Origin: JANQJA01 sp047947185
Lineage (GTDB): Bacteria; Pseudomonadota; Gammaproteobacteria; Pseudomonadales; Azotimanducaceae
DNA: 64,000 nucleotides
Direction of reading: 5' to 3'
Assembly (NCBI GenBank): GCA_047947185.1
Contig: CP170502.1
Span: 248,001-312,000, forward strand
The translations under genes were made by a program, and so were the position numbers. The first letter of the stretch is position 1. The number at the start of each line of letters is the position of its first letter. Below the pieces are notes generated by a model, which saw only the letters and a program-made list of their open reading frames with translations, did no database searches and had not been told where the DNA came from. Shown in pieces: positions 16,577-26,328 of this stretch.

Positions 16577-17650
16577 TCAGGCTTCAAAACCGCGGGGCTG
16601 CCAGTTGCTGTAACCGGGGTGCTGCTCATCAATGGGCAAAACCTCGACCTGGTTGTGACTGGCGCTGGCATAAATTGCTGTGACCAGTTCCAGTGAACGT
16701 CGAGCATCAGGCAGGCCGACCGGTGGCGCAATACCCTGCTGAAGCGCCGTGTACAACCCCATGAACTGCCCGGTAAAGCCACCTGCTGGCGGCACAAATG
16801 TGCGTAGGGCTTCGGTGATCCGGGCGTCCTGCCGGCTGCTGCTGGCGCTGAAGGTCCAGGGATCCCGGCCGGGGTCGTAGGGTGCCAGGTTACTTTCGGC
16901 AGTCAGGTGCTCAAAACAAAACCGGAGCCGGCTGATCTGCTGGCGTGAACCCAGCGTTGCACTGGAACTGACCAGTGCACCGCTTCTCATCTTCAGGCTG
17001 ATGGTTGCACAATCCTCCGTTTCAATGGGATTAACGCGGGTTGCAATCTGGGCATAGACCTGTTGGACGTCGCCCAGGATAAAACACAGCAGATCGTGCA
17101 GGTGCAGTGCATGACACAGGATTACGCCGCCGTGCTCCGTATCCCAGCGACCCCGCCATGGGGATGCATAATAGTCACTGCCCCGGTACCAGTGGGTTTC
17201 TACACTGCTGATATAGGGTTGGCCGACAAGTCCCTGGTCCACCAGATATTTCAATCGTTGAACACCGCCGGCGAACCGGTATTGACTCACCGGCATCAGG
17301 ATACGGTTGGCGGCCGCCTCTGCCGCAATGAGTTCGTCGACAGCCTTCAATGAATTTACCAGGGGTTTTTCACACACGACGTGATGACCGGACGCCAGCG
17401 CACGTTTGGCCATGTCAGCATGAAGATGGGGCGGGGTACAGATATCAATGATGTCGACAGGGCTGTCCAGCACCGCGTCAAAATGGGTAACACCCTGGCA
17501 GCCCAGCTGATCCGCTACCCGCTGGCTGAGGTCAGCGTCAGTGTCGCAGACCAGGCTGACCTCATACTGATCCGGCAGTGATTGCCAGTGACGCAGGTGC
17601 TCGCGCCCTATACCCAGGCCGACAACGGCCACCTTCAGGTGTGCTTTCAC
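16577..17650 (-). CDS. Gfo/Idh/MocA family oxidoreductase
   Basis: The 357-residue protein has the N-terminal Rossmann motif VAVVGLGIGREH, the family's DICTPPHLHADMAKRAL and the conserved HHVVCEKPL, in which the lysine is catalytic. It is an NAD(P)-dependent sugar or inositol-type dehydrogenase. I chose the GTG at 17650: GAGG lies just upstream and GTG overlaps the previous gene's stop (GTGA). Earlier codons in the open frame give poor sequence. It is coupled to the toroid-like protein upstream, so the pair likely handles one carbohydrate or related substrate. The substrate is not evident. Confidence 0.9.
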   Translation of the reverse strand: MKAHLKVAVVGLGIGREHLRHWQSLPDQYEVSLVCDTDADLSQRVADQLGCQGVTHFDAVLDSPVDIIDICTPPHLHADMAKRALASGHHVVCEKPLVNSLKAVDELIAAEAAANRILMPVSQYRFAGGVQRLKYLVDQGLVGQPYISSVETHWYRGSDYYASPWRGRWDTEHGGVILCHALHLHDLLCFILGDVQQVYAQIATRVNPIETEDCATISLKMRSGALVSSSATLGSRQQISRLRFCFEHLTAESNLAPYDPGRDPWTFSASSSRQDARITEALRTFVPPAGGFTGQFMGLYTALQQGIAPPVGLPDARRSLELVTAIYASASHNQVEVLPIDEQHPGYSNWQPRGFEA

Positions 17651-19107
17651 GGTGAAACCTCGCAGGTGATCGCGACAGCAGATTCGGCTGGATTGTCGGC
17701 AAGCAGAATCTGCAGCCTGTTGCCCCTGGCGCTGATGGTGCCGTCTGTCACAAGCGTCATGGCCAGGCCGCTGCACCTGGCGACCTGGCCGGACAGCATC
17801 ACTTCATGGGAGAACTCGATGACTGCCACCTGGGTTCCCTCGTCGGGTTTGAGTCGCAGGCGCAACTGCTCACCCTCCAGATCCCCCAGGATGCTGCCGG
17901 CAAATCTGAGCCTGCCCCAGCAGACCCGGTTGCCGGTATCAAGCCAATGGACTGTCAGCGGATGGTATTGTTCAGTGCCATGGAAACTTTGAGGTGAGGT
18001 TTCAAGACCCAGCATCAGCCTTTCGCCAATCAAGGCATTTGCCCATCTTGATGGTACGGTTGAGATCTGCTGGCGAATCTGGCGCGCTCGATGGAAATCA
18101 ACAAGGTGTTGCCGGGCGCCGTCGGGTATACCGGCGGCAGTTACTGCTGCCAGCGGACCAAGGCAGAAATCATGGCCATGCTGAAGAGAGTCCAGGTCCC
18201 GGGGAAAGGGGGCAGAGGCCCGGTCGGTTGCGGCCCAGATCCAGAGGCCAAGTGCTGCCACATAGTCCTGCATGTCAACGCCGTAAGACCGGGACCAGGG
18301 CCCACACAGGTTCTTCATGCCGGCATGATAGAAACGGGCGACATCTGACCAGAGGCGGGCGGTTATTTCAGTGCCGGGCACTGCCAGCGCGGCAGAGAAA
18401 TTTGTCCAGAGTCCCAGGGCAAAAAAATTGATGCCATAGTAGGTCGGCGAATTGTACTCAGGGAAAGCGCCGTGTTCTGCAAATACTGCCTGTATGGCAG
18501 ACGCATACCGAAGACCACCAGCATGAACTGCGTCACTGGCAAGCGTGCCGCATTCGACTTCGAGCCAGGCTTTCATCAGTGCAATATTGGTATAACCTGG
18601 CGGCACCCGGTTGCCGGGTTCACCTTCAATACATCGCTGCAGGGCCGCATCTATGCGTGGCAACAAACCGCCCAGGCGCTGTTCACCTTCCAGCCTTCGC
18701 AGCAGCAGCAACAGGGTGCCGACGAACTGTCGCCAGTTTGGATCGTAATCCTGCCAGATCCTGGCCTCCGGGGGTGGATCGGGCTCCTGCGGTGACCGCT
18801 TGAAAGTCCCGTGCCAGAGCTGGTCCGGGGCATTGTACTGACTGTCAAGCACGCGGCTAACAATTTTTTCGAGCCGCCCCCGCCGCCTGACCGGATGGTC
18901 GGTTTGTTCCTGCAATACCAGCCCGAAGGCATACCAGAGGGACTCCCTGACCATATGTCGTGCCGGGTGAGTGGGGTGCCGCAGGAGTCCCTGCTTGCTG
19001 TCATAGAGCTTGTCCATCCAGGTCATGGAGGCTTCGAGCAGGGACAGTGCCCCAGGCGTTGTCCTGAGCAGATGCCTGACCTGGGTGCCGGTGTCAGGGG
19101 CTGTCAT
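17647..19107 (-). CDS. Putative alpha/alpha-toroid protein of unknown function
   Basis: The 486-residue protein has no signal peptide. Its first 350 residues are rich in helices and aromatic residues, with NIALMKAWLEVE and the striking FPEYNSPTYYGINFFALGLW, followed by a beta-rich C-terminal 130 residues. This shape suggests an (alpha/alpha) toroid with a beta-sandwich, as in several polysaccharide lyases and glycoside hydrolases, but I cannot name the family. It is translationally coupled to a sugar-type oxidoreductase, so a role in carbohydrate breakdown is a reasonable guess. The EYNSPTYYG loop is the best candidate active-site segment. Confidence 0.6.
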   Translation of the reverse strand: MTAPDTGTQVRHLLRTTPGALSLLEASMTWMDKLYDSKQGLLRHPTHPARHMVRESLWYAFGLVLQEQTDHPVRRRGRLEKIVSRVLDSQYNAPDQLWHGTFKRSPQEPDPPPEARIWQDYDPNWRQFVGTLLLLLRRLEGEQRLGGLLPRIDAALQRCIEGEPGNRVPPGYTNIALMKAWLEVECGTLASDAVHAGGLRYASAIQAVFAEHGAFPEYNSPTYYGINFFALGLWTNFSAALAVPGTEITARLWSDVARFYHAGMKNLCGPWSRSYGVDMQDYVAALGLWIWAATDRASAPFPRDLDSLQHGHDFCLGPLAAVTAAGIPDGARQHLVDFHRARQIRQQISTVPSRWANALIGERLMLGLETSPQSFHGTEQYHPLTVHWLDTGNRVCWGRLRFAGSILGDLEGEQLRLRLKPDEGTQVAVIEFSHEVMLSGQVARCSGLAMTLVTDGTISARGNRLQILLADNPAESAVAITCEVSP

Positions 19108-19143
19108 GACAGGCGTCCTCGCTGGCGGCTGGTGACAAAAGGT

Positions 19144-19539
19144 TCAGAGCTCTTTCCTGATTCGCCTGATCAGCTCGTCAGTCTGTTCTTTTGCGGACCT
19201 GACAATGCCACCTTTTTCATACTCACGGCGCAACATATCCTCTATGCGCGCAACCACCTGGTCAGCCGATGGTGCCGTATCTGCCATGTCATCAAGTTGG
19301 CTGCCAAAGAGATTAATCCAGCGGTCTGATTTGTGTCCCAGTTTCATCAGGCCCTCAAAATAGAGCCCCGGGTTGCCAGGGCTTATGATGAATCCCAGCA
19401 GGGCAGCCGCGATGGATATGGGGACCAGGAAAAGATCCCGCAGACCATCAAGCAGGAGCTTCCACTGGAAAGCCAGCAGATCCCGCAACAGTTGCCAGTG
19501 TCCAGGCTGTTCGGAAACGTCAGGTTCAGGTGATTCCAT
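19144..19539 (-). CDS. Small membrane-anchored protein of unknown function
   Basis: The 131-residue product has one clear hydrophobic stretch, LFLVPISIAAALLGFIIS at about 37-54. A soluble C-terminal tail follows, predicted helical and highly charged (VVARIEDMLRREYEKGG to the end). I do not recognise a family with certainty. It lies between the toroid-like gene and mnmH on the same strand, with 36 and 78 bases on either side. Confidence 0.6.
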   Translation of the reverse strand: MESPEPDVSEQPGHWQLLRDLLAFQWKLLLDGLRDLFLVPISIAAALLGFIISPGNPGLYFEGLMKLGHKSDRWINLFGSQLDDMADTAPSADQVVARIEDMLRREYEKGGIVRSAKEQTDELIRRIRKEL

Positions 19540-19617
19540 GGGATTCGCTCACGACGGCAGGAGAACCAATTATGCCACGAGTCCGGACGACCTACCCTTA
19601 TGAGGAAGCCGCCTGGT

Positions 19618-20700
19618 TCAGGTGTCCAGCGCCTGCTGGGCAGCCTGCAGCAGTTCCCCGGCGGTACCGGTGGCATGAATCCGTTCGGCTTTCCTGCTGA
19701 GCTGGTAGTCGTACATGGGGTCGTAATAGAGCGTCAGCAGTTTCTCGATCCATCCTGCATGCTGCGCCAGCGAGAGGTTCTCTGACGAAAACGCTTCAAT
19801 GAGTTCAGCCCGGATCAGCCGGTGACGTTCGCCACCAAGCCGCTTTTGAATGGCGTCTATGGCGTTGATGAAGTCCTCAGCATGCGCTTTTCCGGCCTCT
19901 TTGCTGTCCTGGTAGCGGCTAATGTAATCCGCGCGCTGGTCGACCAGATACTCGCGGTAGATTCGTGCCACCCGGTGGGCCATGCTGTCCTCCAGCAACC
20001 AGACGGGTGCGGCTTTCATCGCGGCCTGCAGCGGCAGTGGCAGGTTGATCCGTCCGATGGTCCTGCTCTCGTCTTCTATGAACAGCCTTGGCCCTTTCCT
20101 TCGCAGGAGGCTGATGGCCACCCGGTTCTCAAAGTCAATTTGTGACGGCTGTGGCGCCAGGCGTTTACCAAACGCCGAACCACGATGATGGGCTGCAGCC
20201 TCCAGGTCAACGGTACTGCCACTGACCAGGGTTTCGAGGTTGGCAAGAAACTCGGTCTTGCCGGTGCCGGTCTTGCCTGCAATGACAACCAACCCGGGCA
20301 GGTGCTCAAACTCACCGAGCAGGAAATTGCGCATGGCCTTGTAACCACCTGCAATTCGCGGGATCAGAATACCTGCGTCCCGCAGCCATGCCTCTGCAAT
20401 CCCTGATCGTTGTCCGCCCCTGAAACAGTAGAGGCAGGCGCCCGGGTGGCTGGTGATAAAGGCTGACCAGGCTGCTACACGGTTGCGCCGCGTATCCCCG
20501 CTGACCAACTGGTGGCCGAGTTGCACCGCTGCCGCCGGCCCCTCCTGCTTGTAGCAGGTGCCAACCAGTTCGCGCTCGTGATCATTCAGGATTGGCAGAT
20601 TCACTGCTGTCGGAAAGGCGCCGTGGGCAAACTCGACCGGTGCCCTCACATCAAGCAACGGGGTGTCCTGCAGAAACAGTGATTTATCGACAGTTCGCAT
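19618..20700 (-). CDS. mnmH: tRNA 2-selenouridine(34) synthase
   Basis: The protein (360 residues) has an N-terminal rhodanese domain (PLLDVRAPVEFAHGAFP) with the catalytic cysteine in YCFRGGQRSG near residue 92. A C-terminal P-loop domain carries GKTGTGKTEFL near 143-153. This is the MnmH/SelU order. It replaces sulphur by selenium at U34 of Lys, Glu and Gln tRNAs through a geranylated intermediate. It needs selenophosphate, but selD is not in this window. Its ATG overlaps the putA stop by one base (TGATG), so it is translated as the last gene of the acylase-putA-mnmH run. Confidence 0.93.
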   Translation of the reverse strand: MRTVDKSLFLQDTPLLDVRAPVEFAHGAFPTAVNLPILNDHERELVGTCYKQEGPAAAVQLGHQLVSGDTRRNRVAAWSAFITSHPGACLYCFRGGQRSGIAEAWLRDAGILIPRIAGGYKAMRNFLLGEFEHLPGLVVIAGKTGTGKTEFLANLETLVSGSTVDLEAAAHHRGSAFGKRLAPQPSQIDFENRVAISLLRRKGPRLFIEDESRTIGRINLPLPLQAAMKAAPVWLLEDSMAHRVARIYREYLVDQRADYISRYQDSKEAGKAHAEDFINAIDAIQKRLGGERHRLIRAELIEAFSSENLSLAQHAGWIEKLLTLYYDPMYDYQLSRKAERIHATGTAGELLQAAQQALDT

Positions 20701-23700
20701 CAGGAATGCTGGTTGATGAGGTCAATGGCGCCACCGATGGCAGCGAGGTTGTCTGTCCGCGTCTTTTCGGTCACAAAGCGGTGCAGATACCTGGGCCCCC
20801 CGGCCTTGGGCCCGGTACCGGAAAGGCCGCGGCCGCCAAAAGGTTGTGTACCCACAACTGCACCGACAATATTGCGATTAACGTAAATGTTGCCTGCCTG
20901 TATCGTAGCAACCAGCCTGTCGACGAATCTCTCATTACGACTGTGCACCCCAAATGTCAGGCCAAATCCCGTTGCATTGATATCGGCAATGACCTGATCA
21001 ATATCCGCAATGGCGTATCGCACCACGTGCAGTATGGGGCCAAAGAACTCCTCATTGAGCTCGGTAATGCTGCCAATCTCGTAACAGCAGGGGGCAAAAT
21101 AGTGTCCTGGTGGCAGGTCAGCGTGCAGCGGCGAGCGGGCCACCAGGCGCGCGGTTTTGTCCAGTTCTTCGGTGTGCTGGCGCAGGCGTGACAGGGCACA
21201 GGCATCAATCAGCGGGCCAATATCGGTCTCCAGTAGCGCGGGATTACCGACCCGCAGTTCTGCCATGGCGCCGGACAAAAGCTCAAGCACCGTGTCCGCG
21301 CAGCTTTCCTGCAGATAGAGCACGCGCAGCGCGGAACAGCGTTGGCCGCAACTGTTAAATGCCGAGGTCAGCACGTCCTTGACCACCTGTTCCGGCAGGG
21401 CCGAACTGTCAACCACCATCACGTTCTGGCCACCTGTTTCCGCAATCATTGGCACAATGGGCCCGGGCCTGGCTGCCAGTGACCGGTTGATCATGCCCGC
21501 AACCTCTGCTGAACCGGTGAATACCACACCGTCAATGCCGGGATGTTGGACCAGTGCAGCGCCGGTGTCCCCGTCTCCCACCAACAGTTGCAGGGTATCA
21601 GCCGGTATGCCGGCCTTCACCGCAAGCGACACAATAAATTGGGCAACCAGGGGCGTTTGTTCAGCGGGTTTGGCAACCACCGCGTTGCCTGTGACCAGCC
21701 CGGCGACGAGCTGGCCGGTAAAAATGGCAACCGGGAAATTCCATGGACTGATGGCTGCCATTACGCCACGAGGCTCGGAGAAAAGCCGGTTTGATTCACC
21801 GCTGGGGCCCGGCAGTTGTAGCGGCGCCATGAGCGTCTCACCCTCGTTGGCATAGTAACGACAGAAATCAATGGCCTCGCGTACCTCTGCGATAGCGTCT
21901 TCAATGGTTTTTCCGGCCTCGTCAATCAGCATCGCTACCAGGCGGGTCCGCTCTGCTTGCAGCAGGTCCGCAAGATTGCGGATCAACTGTGATCTGACAG
22001 CCTGGCTCTGTCTGCCCCAGTTGTCGGCCGCCAGTTGTGCTGCTGCGACGCTGCGGTTGATGTGGTCTGCAGACGCAACTTCAACCCTGCCGCAGATATG
22101 TCCATCCACGGGTGAGGAGATTACCTGGGTACCGGCATCAGACCAGCACCTGCCTCGCAGGGGCGACAGCTCATTCAACAGTGCCTGTCGATGCCGGGAG
22201 TAGCGGGGGTCCAGGCCGCGTGAGTTCTCGCGATCAGCATACAGCTCTGGCGGCGGAAGAATTTCTGTCCGTACTGCCGCCGCGGCATCAATTGGGTGCA
22301 TGGAAAGCTGTTCAGCACTGGCCTCACTTGCCAACTGGTTGACGAAGGATGAATTGGCAGAGTTCTCCAGCAGGCGGCGGATCAGGTAGGGCAGGAGTTC
22401 TTTCTGATGACCGATAGGTGCGTAAATGGTGCAACCGATATCCGGGTCTTCATCCAGCAGACAGTCATACAAAACCGAACCCATGCCATGCAGGCGCTGG
22501 AACTCGAACATGGATTCGTGGCCTTCGGTCCAGTACAGGAGGTTGGCCACCGTTTGCACATTGTGAGTGGCAAACTGGGGATAAAGCCGGTTGCGTTCGT
22601 TGATCAGGAATTTTGCACAGGCCAGGTAGGAGATGTCGGTGTGGGCTTTTTTGGTGAAAACGGGATAGTTGTCCAGTCCCATCATCTGGGCCAGCTTGAC
22701 TTCCGTATCCCAGTAAGCCCCTTTGACAAGCCTCACACAGATCCGCTGGTTGTTCTGGGCAGCAAGCGCGGCAAGATATTCGAGCACGCTGTAGGCGCGC
22801 CTGGAGTACGCCTGTACTGCCAGGCCAATTTTGTTGAAGCCGTGTCCATGTCCTTCGTTGACCAGCTTCTCGAATATCTGCAGCGACAGCTCCAGCCGGT
22901 TGGCTTCTTCAGCGTCAATGGTGATCTGAACATCCAGCTCGCGGGCGATCCGAACCAGCTCATTAAGGGGAGGGTAAAGCTCCGCGTGAACTCGTGTCTG
23001 CTGGTGGGCATCGTACCTTGGATGCAGGGCTGACAGTTTGATGGAAACGGCGGCATTGGGAAATTCGCCGGCAAACTCGATGGCTTTCCGGTAGGCGTCG
23101 AAAAATTTACTTGCGTCATTTCGGGTCAGCGCGGCTTCCCCCAACATATCAAATGAGTAGCGATACTTGCGGCGCTCCCGGGCAATCTTCTTTTTCGCCT
23201 CGGTCAGGGTTTCACCCAGCACAAAGTGATCGCTGAACATCCCCATGCCCATTTCCAGCGCCATGCGAATGGTGGGCTCACCCAGGTTGCGGATGACACT
23301 CGAGAGGAAAGGTATCTCGTTTGATTCCAGCACCGTGGACGTGAAGAGCAGTGCGCGGGTTGATGAATTGACCAGGGGCGACAGGCTCTTGCCAATATGG
23401 CGCGACCAGTCGGCGCCGGTAAGTTTTGAACGGATCAGCGCTTCTTTGGTGTCCTCATCAGGGATTCGTGCCAGTGCCTCGGCCAGGGTCATCAGACGAA
23501 TGCCTTCGCTGGAATCAAGCCCGTATTCGGCCATAAACGCATCCAGTCCCCGGTTGAAGTCCGGATGGGCCCGAATCTTGTTAATGAGGCCAATGGATCT
23601 TGCGGAGACAGCTTCCTTTTCCGCCGGGTCAGGCGTAATCAGGGCAACATATTCCCTGATGAGCTGTTTTTCATCAGCAAGGTAGTGAGCGGCGATGGAC

Positions 23701-23726
23701 TCGGTCAACTCATCCAGGGGCCTCAA
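20700..23726 (-). CDS. putA: Bifunctional proline dehydrogenase / P5C dehydrogenase
   Basis: The 1008-residue enzyme oxidises proline to glutamate. The FAD barrel (about 130-440) includes FAYSRRAYSVLEYLA-like segments and RICVRLVKGAYWDTE. The aldehyde dehydrogenase half (about 520-990) has ISPWNFPVAIFTGQ, IAETGGQNVMVVD and the catalytic cysteine in NSCGQRCSALR near 793. At about 1000 residues it is the short type-A form without the N-terminal DNA-binding domain or C-terminal extension of E. coli PutA (1320). So it should not repress its own gene. It overlaps the upstream acylase gene by 4 bases. Confidence 0.95.
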   Translation of the reverse strand: MRPLDELTESIAAHYLADEKQLIREYVALITPDPAEKEAVSARSIGLINKIRAHPDFNRGLDAFMAEYGLDSSEGIRLMTLAEALARIPDEDTKEALIRSKLTGADWSRHIGKSLSPLVNSSTRALLFTSTVLESNEIPFLSSVIRNLGEPTIRMALEMGMGMFSDHFVLGETLTEAKKKIARERRKYRYSFDMLGEAALTRNDASKFFDAYRKAIEFAGEFPNAAVSIKLSALHPRYDAHQQTRVHAELYPPLNELVRIARELDVQITIDAEEANRLELSLQIFEKLVNEGHGHGFNKIGLAVQAYSRRAYSVLEYLAALAAQNNQRICVRLVKGAYWDTEVKLAQMMGLDNYPVFTKKAHTDISYLACAKFLINERNRLYPQFATHNVQTVANLLYWTEGHESMFEFQRLHGMGSVLYDCLLDEDPDIGCTIYAPIGHQKELLPYLIRRLLENSANSSFVNQLASEASAEQLSMHPIDAAAAVRTEILPPPELYADRENSRGLDPRYSRHRQALLNELSPLRGRCWSDAGTQVISSPVDGHICGRVEVASADHINRSVAAAQLAADNWGRQSQAVRSQLIRNLADLLQAERTRLVAMLIDEAGKTIEDAIAEVREAIDFCRYYANEGETLMAPLQLPGPSGESNRLFSEPRGVMAAISPWNFPVAIFTGQLVAGLVTGNAVVAKPAEQTPLVAQFIVSLAVKAGIPADTLQLLVGDGDTGAALVQHPGIDGVVFTGSAEVAGMINRSLAARPGPIVPMIAETGGQNVMVVDSSALPEQVVKDVLTSAFNSCGQRCSALRVLYLQESCADTVLELLSGAMAELRVGNPALLETDIGPLIDACALSRLRQHTEELDKTARLVARSPLHADLPPGHYFAPCCYEIGSITELNEEFFGPILHVVRYAIADIDQVIADINATGFGLTFGVHSRNERFVDRLVATIQAGNIYVNRNIVGAVVGTQPFGGRGLSGTGPKAGGPRYLHRFVTEKTRTDNLAAIGGAIDLINQHS

Positions 23727-26071
23727 GGTATTTCCTCCAGTGGTTCAGGCTGCAGGACAATGCGGCGGGAAACATGTTTGTTGATGGCATCACGACTGTA
23801 AAGCAGAGGCAGTTGGCCGTCAGCTGCCCAGACTTCCAGCAGGTCATCGTAGTGCTCGCTGGCAGGATCACCGCTTTGGCCAGGCGCATTGGTCATGAAC
23901 GCGCGATCCCAGTTGCCCACGTCCAGCACCATTCGCCATGATCCGCCACTTGTCACCGAATATTGCCGGTTGTGACGCGTGGCATTGGGCGTATCACCAC
24001 TGCCACCCCGGCTGACCACCGGCATCGCCAGCCGGTCCCGCGTTTCATCATCCACATAAGGCAATAGCGGATGTTCAAACGCCATGGTGTGAAGGTTTCC
24101 CCAGCGCCACGCGGCTGGTTCATTGCCGAGCAATGCCGTCGCCCGGCTGATCGCCGCAGGCATGGTTGCGGCAGTTATCTTAAGGCGCTGCGCCATTGGC
24201 ATCTGTTCAAAGGCCTCCACCACCACCAGCGGGTCAAGGTAACCCAGGCTGGCAGTGGGTGCGTCTGTCATCTGTTCGATCACGGCGGACTGCAGGAACT
24301 CGCCGTACCAGATTTCAAACAGGGCCGCAGCGCCGGAGTCCTGCAGAAGACGAAAATCCCAACCGCTGAACAGTGATTCAGCGACCTCGGGCAGCTGATC
24401 AATGGGGGTTGCAGTCAGTATCCGGCGCGCCGGGATAGACAGGTAGTCCCGCTGCAGATCCAGCGAATCCTGGATGCCGTGGGGCAGGGTGGCTTCAAGG
24501 ACCTCGCTGATCCGGTCAATCCGCCAGGGTGCTGACCATTCAAAGCCCGGTTTGACCTGCTGATAGGGATAATCCGGTGGCAGGCTCATGGCATTGGCGG
24601 TCGCCACCCAGCCGCGCCCGGGATTGTACTCAACGGGTAGCCTGTCCATATCGTAGAAACCCTCCCATTCATAGGTACCGTCGCCGGGGACGGGCAACAG
24701 GCCATCATAGTTCTCGCGAATTGGCGTCAAACCGGCAGGCTTGTAGCCAATATTGCCCTCTATGTCAGCGTACACCTGGTTCTCCGCAGGAGCACCCCAG
24801 CGATTGAGTGCAGCAAGGAACTGGCGCCAGTTCTGTGCCCGCATGTACTCAACAGAGCCGAAGTAGGGCGCCATACCCGGTTCCAGCCAGGCTGCGCGCA
24901 CCGCAAACGCAAGATTTCCCGTCTCCAACACCACGGGACCGTGGCGGGTAAACTTCAGTTTGATGGTCGCAGGGTTACCGTTACGCACCTTGACGGGTTC
25001 CTCAATTTCTTCAAACGGTACCCATTCACCCTGATAGCGGTAGCGATTCCGGCGGACCTCGTACACCATCAGGTCTTCCTGATCGATCGAAAAGATCGTC
25101 AGGCCAAAGGCAATACGCTCGTTGTGGCCTATGGAAATACCGGGCAGGGCGGGTTCACCCGCACCTATCACATTGAGCCCCGGTGCAACCAGGTGCGCAA
25201 CGTAACGGAGTGATGGGACAGCATGTCCACGATGGGGGTCATTGGCCAGTATCGGGCGGCCCGTTGTGGTACGTTGGGGCGCTACAGCCCAGTTGTTGCT
25301 CCCCGCATCACGCTGTACGGCTTCAAACGCAGCGAGGCGCGATGCCAGGTCCGGATTGTCCCTACCTGCAAACTGCAGAGCCTGACCAAAATTTACCGGT
25401 GCCTTCGCCAGTGAATAAAGTTTGAGAACATCGGCGGGAATGACGCAGGGATCGAGTCCCTCTGGGATCACGGTACGCCAGTCAGGTTCGAGTTTCTTTC
25501 GTACCGCATCAGTCTCGAGTCCATATTCACACACCACGCGTGCACGGGTGACTTCACTGCTCACATTACGCCACAGGCCGTTGCTGCGGATTCTCACCAC
25601 ATCTTCCGGTCGCCATTCTGCCGGCAGGTAATCCAGCAACCCAAACTCAATCGGCAGAAGGTCCCGGTTCTGGCGGGTCAATGTGATGTAGGCATTGATG
25701 CCCGAGGTAAAAGCTTCAGCAATCCGTTTGGCATCTGAACCATAAGCGAGCCACTCGTGAAACATGGAGCCGCGATAGAGAAACAGACGAGCGGCCTCGT
25801 CCTGCTGGACGTAGGCCGGACCCAGTATCTCAGCCAGTTGACCCAGGCCGCGCCGACGCCAGAGATCAATTTGCCACAGGCGATCACGTGCCGCGTTGAA
25901 ACCCTGGACAAAAAAAGCATCGTAGTGAGTCTGTGCGTAAATGTGTGGGACTCCCCATTGGTCCACCAGGATTTCTGCCGGTGCCTCCAGACCGGACACA
26001 CGGTATTCGATGGGGTCAGCCTGGAGCTGACAGGACAGGGTACAGAGCAGGACGAGAGTCAGGTAACGCAC
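23723..26071 (-). CDS. Penicillin acylase family (Ntn) amidohydrolase, exported
   Basis: The 782-residue precursor starts with a signal peptide (MRYLTLVLLCTLSCQLQA). The alpha-chain signature WGVPHIYAQTHYDAFFVQGFNAARDRLWQIDLWRR is present. The likely autoprocessing site and new N-terminal serine is at about residue 256 in DAGSNNWAVAP, followed by NDPHRGHAVPS. The family includes penicillin acylases and acyl-homoserine-lactone acylases; the substrate cannot be told from motifs. It is periplasmic by prediction. It is first in the acylase-putA-mnmH run and overlaps putA by 4 bases. Confidence 0.92.
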   Translation of the reverse strand: MRYLTLVLLCTLSCQLQADPIEYRVSGLEAPAEILVDQWGVPHIYAQTHYDAFFVQGFNAARDRLWQIDLWRRRGLGQLAEILGPAYVQQDEAARLFLYRGSMFHEWLAYGSDAKRIAEAFTSGINAYITLTRQNRDLLPIEFGLLDYLPAEWRPEDVVRIRSNGLWRNVSSEVTRARVVCEYGLETDAVRKKLEPDWRTVIPEGLDPCVIPADVLKLYSLAKAPVNFGQALQFAGRDNPDLASRLAAFEAVQRDAGSNNWAVAPQRTTTGRPILANDPHRGHAVPSLRYVAHLVAPGLNVIGAGEPALPGISIGHNERIAFGLTIFSIDQEDLMVYEVRRNRYRYQGEWVPFEEIEEPVKVRNGNPATIKLKFTRHGPVVLETGNLAFAVRAAWLEPGMAPYFGSVEYMRAQNWRQFLAALNRWGAPAENQVYADIEGNIGYKPAGLTPIRENYDGLLPVPGDGTYEWEGFYDMDRLPVEYNPGRGWVATANAMSLPPDYPYQQVKPGFEWSAPWRIDRISEVLEATLPHGIQDSLDLQRDYLSIPARRILTATPIDQLPEVAESLFSGWDFRLLQDSGAAALFEIWYGEFLQSAVIEQMTDAPTASLGYLDPLVVVEAFEQMPMAQRLKITAATMPAAISRATALLGNEPAAWRWGNLHTMAFEHPLLPYVDDETRDRLAMPVVSRGGSGDTPNATRHNRQYSVTSGGSWRMVLDVGNWDRAFMTNAPGQSGDPASEHYDDLLEVWAADGQLPLLYSRDAINKHVSRRIVLQPEPLEEIP

Positions 26072-26168
26072 GGATTACTCCAGCGAAGAATGTCAGGAGA
26101 TTTTACCCGATCCGGGGTGTCCCGACGCAGCCCCAGATCAGCGTCCTGCTGTTGATTAGTAAATTTAA

Positions 26169-26184
26169 CATAATATACATTATG
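26169..26184. promoter_or_regulatory. Inverted repeat CATAAT-N4-ATTATG
   Basis: The 257-base region between the divergent acylase and zinc-ribbon genes contains a very AT-rich patch (about 26155-26192). A perfect 6-base inverted repeat, CATAAT and ATTATG separated by ATAC, sits at its centre, about 100 bases before the acylase start. It looks like an operator or a promoter core. The regulator is unknown. Confidence 0.35.
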
Positions 26185-26328
26185 CGAAATTAAAGCTGGA
26201 GCGGGCCATCAGACAGGAGGTTGCCAGAAACCGTCCACTATCAGAATTCAGTCAGGTATACTTTCTGGCAATCCAGGGTCTGGTGTTGGCCAGGCAGCGT
26301 GAAACCACAAGAATAAGGTCTGAAAGAT

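Noticed and set aside
26072..26328. A small gene in the gap before the zinc-ribbon gene
   Set aside because: No frame longer than a few dozen codons with a ribosome site; the region fits promoters.
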